NCBI GenBank assembly: GCA_012961845.1
Contig: DTYO01000151.1
Span: 1 to 9,989 of the forward strand
Direction: 5' to 3'
DNA from: Thermodesulfobacteriaceae bacterium
GTDB lineage: Bacteria; Desulfobacterota; Dissulfuribacteria; Dissulfuribacterales; UBA3076
Length of the DNA stretch: 9,989 bases
The position numbers and the translations under genes are program-made. How positions within the stretch are numbered: the stretch's first letter is position 1; every line of letters begins with the position of its first letter. This document shows, piece after piece, positions 8,494 to 9,989 of this stretch. A model generated the notes under the pieces. That model was not told the DNA's origin. It did not search any database and worked only from the letters and a program-made list of their open reading frames with translations.

Positions 8494-8916
8494 CTATACG
8501 TCCACCACGCACTGGGCAATCCACCTGCCGGAATCCTCCTGTTCAACCCTGAGTTCGGTGAAAGTGGCTCCCTTGATCTCAACGCCTAGTCGATGTCTAT
8601 CAGGATCGACCGGCTCCCCCGATGCTGTGCCGGAGAGGGAATTGTCACGGATTTCTGCCTTGAATCTGCAGAAGATCATTCCGTGCATGTCGGCCTCTGC
8701 AAGAAGTGTATTGAGCCAGGCCGTGAACAGACCTTCGATATCATAGGATTCACAAGAGATTTCCACGATTTTTTCAGGACGTACTTCTTCCATATTTTCC
8801 ACCATCAGGGAAAACATGACCTCCGCTCCGTGTTCAAAGGCCTCTGCAAGGGTCCTGCCAATGCCTCTTACTCCTATGTCTGCTCCGTGCTCAAAGGTCT
8901 CAGATCCATTCTTCAT
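8494..8916 (-). CDS. archease (RtcB activator)
   Basis: This 140-residue protein has the archease signature: an N-terminal FEHGADIGVR (8-17) with the metal-binding Asp13, a repeated amphipathic motif AEAFEHGAE (24-32), GLFTAWLNTLL (62-72), IKGATF (114-119) and the C-terminal CVVDV (136-140) with Asp139. In studied archeases these acidic residues bind a divalent metal and help RtcB become guanylylated and perform multiple turnovers. It is a small cytoplasmic protein of normal length. The ATG at 8916-8914 overlaps the TGA of the preceding membrane-protein gene (ATGA at 8916-8913), so its translation is probably coupled to that gene. rtcB follows 45 bases downstream. The family name is firm; its effect on this particular RtcB is inferred from known pairs. 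Confidence 0.95.
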   Translation of the reverse strand: MKNGSETFEHGADIGVRGIGRTLAEAFEHGAEVMFSLMVENMEEVRPEKIVEISCESYDIEGLFTAWLNTLLAEADMHGMIFCRFKAEIRDNSLSGTASGEPVDPDRHRLGVEIKGATFTELRVEQEDSGRWIAQCVVDV

Positions 8917-9143
8917 TTATCATCCCATTTCTTTCTGCCCCATTCTATCCAGCCCCAGGTGGACAGTCCGGTAAAGACAACGAATAGAGCGGCTTGGGCG
9001 TATATCTCATAGTAAATATTGACCACAATCCATCCTGTGTTTGCCACTGTATAAACGGCAAAGCACCACCGCTTCTTCCTGATGTTGAGAACGGCTCCCA
9101 GTATGCTGAGAGTGGTAAGGGTCCAGGGAAAGAACTGTTCCAT
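8913..9143 (-). CDS. small PnuC-like membrane protein
   Basis: This 76-residue protein has three likely membrane helices at about 6-21, 26-43 and 48-67, with basic residues between the first two and at the end (GRKKWDDK). The aromatic pattern NTGWIVVNIYYEIYAQ followed by STWGWIEW recalls the repeat unit of PnuC-type nicotinamide riboside/NMN transporters, which are about three times longer. If related, this would be a single-repeat protein that must oligomerise to form a channel; substrate is unknown. It heads the archease-rtcB operon and its stop overlaps the archease start. The ATG at 9143-9141 lacks a visible Shine-Dalgarno. TAAAAT at 9157-9152 resembles a -10 box only eight bases upstream, so a leaderless or nearly leaderless message is possible. 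The gene is convincing from hydropathy and coupling; the PnuC link is a resemblance, not proof. Confidence 0.75.
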   Translation of the reverse strand: MEQFFPWTLTTLSILGAVLNIRKKRWCFAVYTVANTGWIVVNIYYEIYAQAALFVVFTGLSTWGWIEWGRKKWDDK

Positions 9144-9364
9144 ACATAAATATTTTAATGTTTACAGAGAGAATAAGCTAGTTGAAAAAAGTCATCTGCT
9201 CAAACGGGCCGAAACTGCAGTGCCGTAAGGCAATAGCAGTACATGGAGTGAGTACGACTTCACGCCCATCGCCATACAGATGCAGCATCCCGGATGTTTC
9301 CTGTCATCGACATGGAATATCCGTTTTGGTTTTGTGTTTCCATGGATTGAATGTATAACATGTA
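9144..9364. other. intergenic stretch, no convincing gene
   Basis: These 221 bases separate the RNA-repair operon from the mobile-element debris. Near 9144-9170 the DNA is AT-rich and should contain the operon promoter on the minus strand; only a TAAAAT (9157-9152) stands out and it lacks a proper -35. On the minus strand a 36-codon ORF (9288-9178) encodes a plausible-looking but unrecognised peptide. Near the right end, TTGTGT (9332-9337) and TATAAC (9354-9359), 16 bases apart, form a weak plus-strand promoter candidate for the ORF at 9365. No terminator or RNA gene was found. Confidence 0.4.
9178..9288 (-). CDS. possible 36-residue ORF or gene remnant, unrecognised
   Basis: The ORF runs from ATG 9288-9286 to TAG 9180-9178, with an in-frame TGA shortly upstream. 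The peptide contains LHLYGDGREVVLTPC and ends FGPFEQMTFFN. Codon choice looks ordinary and the wording looks protein-like, so it may be the end of a decayed gene rather than a living small gene. No start signal of note and no family recognised. Confidence 0.15.
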   Translation of the reverse strand: MLHLYGDGREVVLTPCTAIALRHCSFGPFEQMTFFN

Positions 9365-9601
9365 ATGGCCAAGACATCTCCGTCTCAGAAATATGTGGCT
9401 CAATATGAGGACTGGTTCGAATGTTATCAGCTGGTCTATCAGGTGGCAAAGGAAGTTGCCCGGCTGGAGAAGGAGAATAGAAAGCAGAACAAAAAGCTGA
9501 AAAAAGCAGAAACCATCATATGCCTCCAGCATAAGTATCGTCAAATTCAATCAGATTTTCGATCCGGTAAATGCTGTCCCGGTGGCCCATGGCGGTTCTG
9601 A
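9365..9601 (+). CDS. short coiled-coil ORF, probably a truncated gene fragment
   Basis: The ORF encodes 78 residues. Residues 1-50 look like real coding sequence: a polar start (MAKTSPSQKY), an aromatic stretch (QYEDWFECYQLVYQ, 13-26) and a charged coiled-coil (KEVARLEKENRKQNKKLKKA, 29-48). From about residue 51 (near 9515) the frame is simply antisense to the IS1595-like transposase remnant, so the native gene seems to be cut there and the tail is fortuitous. No Shine-Dalgarno is seen; a weak TTGTGT/TATAAC pair lies upstream (9332-9359). The shape would suit the start of a transposase or another mobile-element protein whose remainder was lost, but I do not recognise the family. Confidence 0.35.
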   Translation: MAKTSPSQKYVAQYEDWFECYQLVYQVAKEVARLEKENRKQNKKLKKAETIICLQHKYRQIQSDFRSGKCCPGGPWRF

Positions 9602-9669
9602 TCTTTTTCAACGTGCGCCTGGCAGTCAGCCAGGAAACGCCAATGTGTTTGCCCTCTGTGCCAATGTAA
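9516..9669 (-). pseudogene. IS1595-like (ISXO2) transposase remnant
   Basis: On the minus strand, the encoded stretch GKHIGVSWLTARRTLKKI followed by RTAM, and further on NLIEFDDTYAGG, resembles the centre of IS1595-family transposases. It shows the helix-turn-helix before the first catalytic aspartate (family wording close to GVSYKTAW, then VDETYVGG). The frame stops at 9518-9516 right after the glycines, so the rest of the catalytic domain, including the second Asp, is missing. To the right the match ends near 9670, where structured RNA-like sequence begins. The frame itself stays open to the right edge (a GTG at 9896 could serve as a start), but that part does not look like the expected zinc ribbon. 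I read this as a transposase fragment truncated on one side and interrupted on the other. Confidence 0.55.
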
Positions 9670-9673
9670 GTGA
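9654..9673 (+). other. candidate guide/target segment next to HEARO-like RNA
   Basis: If the structured sequence to the right is an omega RNA, its guide would be read from the flank just upstream. This segment lies inside the transposase remnant and ends in GTGA (9670-9673). My recollection is that HEARO elements sit beside ATGA or GTGA. The exact boundary is uncertain by several bases. Confidence 0.3.
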
Positions 9674-9989
9674 GACACCTACCCCTTGCGAAACTAGTGT
9701 AGAGCGGGTAGGAGAGTTTGCATGAAGCATCACGGAAGAATCGAGGATATATCAGACCACAAGATTGATAACGTCCAGACTCGGGAAGGTAAAGATACCA
9801 GACATGACCCGGAAGTTCTGGAAAAGAAACCGAGCCGGAAGTGATTCTGTCAACCACCAGGAATGCATCGGCAGGTGTAACCCCGGCCTCTGCCACTGTC
9901 TGTCTCCTCAGAAGGTAGGTCTTCCAGCTGATAGGTACATCCGGGGTGGCAGTATCGGCGGGGCCGTGGCAGAGGAGTCGGCCGCAGGC
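9674..9989 (+). ncRNA. candidate HEARO-like structured RNA (IscB/IsrB omega RNA), 3' end beyond window
   Basis: The plus strand has no real ORF here but many complementary segments in nested order. CCTACCC (9678-9684) pairs with GGGTAGG (9706-9712) around a 21-base loop. CTCGG (9780-9784) pairs with CCGAG (9830-9834), enclosing GGTA/TACC (9788-9799). TCAG plus AAG (9908-9914) pair with CTT and CTGA (9921-9931). CCTCTGCCAC (9887-9896) pairs perfectly with GTGGCAGAGG (9966-9975), and CCCCGG (9881-9886) can pair with CCGGGG (9941-9946) in a pseudoknot-like crossing. The bases GTAGAGCGGGTAGGAG and GCATGAAGC recall conserved HEARO RNA positions. HEARO RNAs are omega RNAs that carry a guide at their 5' end and lie upstream of iscB/isrB in IS200/IS605-like elements. 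The class name rests on memory of the motif; the helices are visible directly. Confidence 0.5.
9887..9975 (+). repeat. 10-base perfect inverted repeat
   Basis: CCTCTGCCAC at 9887-9896 and GTGGCAGAGG at 9966-9975 are exact reverse complements 69 bases apart. A second copy of GTGGCAG (9946-9952) could pair with the same left arm (CTGCCAC, 9890-9896), so two mutually exclusive helices are possible. The arms are probably a long-range helix of the structured RNA in this region. Confidence 0.7.

Noticed and set aside
9516..9896. 126-codon minus-strand ORF as an intact transposase gene
   Set aside because: Only the C-terminal third resembles IS1595 transposases; the rest lacks the zinc ribbon, is antisense to strongly paired RNA-like sequence, and the catalytic domain is cut after its first aspartate. 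The frame staying open to the right edge is noted as a counter-argument.
9860..9980. Cys-rich minus-strand frame (YCHPGC and YTCRC) as a frameshifted zinc ribbon of the transposase
   Set aside because: The pattern is suggestive, but the spacing is loose, the frame ends at a stop soon after, and the same bases form the 10-base inverted repeat. Chance seems likelier, though a decayed transposase N-terminus is not excluded.
1..9989. CRISPR array, tRNA or rRNA genes
   Set aside because: No regularly spaced direct repeats and no tRNA cloverleaf or rRNA-like conserved segments were seen on either strand.

Overview
The window is bacterial chromosomal DNA of moderate GC content. The genes have Shine-Dalgarno-type starts, and the export apparatus is of the Gram-negative kind: a membrane-anchored periplasmic adaptor with MacB-type permeases. 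The gene mix (split MacB-like exporter, Na/Pi cotransporter with a PhoU-like tail, RtcB plus archease) would fit a Thermodesulfobacteriota-like (deltaproteobacterial) organism. That placement is inference; no rRNA or other marker is present.

Region 1 (1-5169, minus strand) is one apparent operon. Read 5' to 3' it encodes a membrane-fusion/adaptor protein, an ABC ATPase, two paralogous MacB/FtsX-type permeases, and a DHH-family phosphoesterase-like protein that runs off the left edge. The adaptor/ATPase and ATPase/first permease junctions are 4-base ATGA overlaps. The two permeases are separated by 159 bases and the DHH gene follows after 19 bases. Together the first four form a tripartite-type exporter in which ATPase and permease are separate chains; no outer-membrane channel is encoded here.

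Region 2 (5170-6947) is a divergent intergenic region followed by a plus-strand Na/Pi cotransporter family protein that starts at TTG.

Region 3 (7018-9143, minus strand) is a tight RNA-repair operon: a 76-residue PnuC-like small membrane protein, archease (start overlapping the previous stop), and the RNA ligase RtcB. Archease is the known activator of RtcB; the membrane protein's role is unknown.

Region 4 (9144-9989) is accessory DNA. It has a 221-base stretch with no convincing gene, a short coiled-coil ORF that appears cut off near 9515, and a remnant of an IS1595-like transposase on the minus strand. From about 9674 to the right edge, the plus strand looks like a large structured RNA. 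Its conserved-looking bases and nested helices recall HEARO RNAs, now known as the omega RNAs of IscB/IsrB nucleases. It appears to sit inside the transposase remnant, and an IscB/IsrB gene would be expected just beyond the right edge. This is the most interesting part of the window, but the RNA identification rests on pattern memory and hand-found helices, not on a search.
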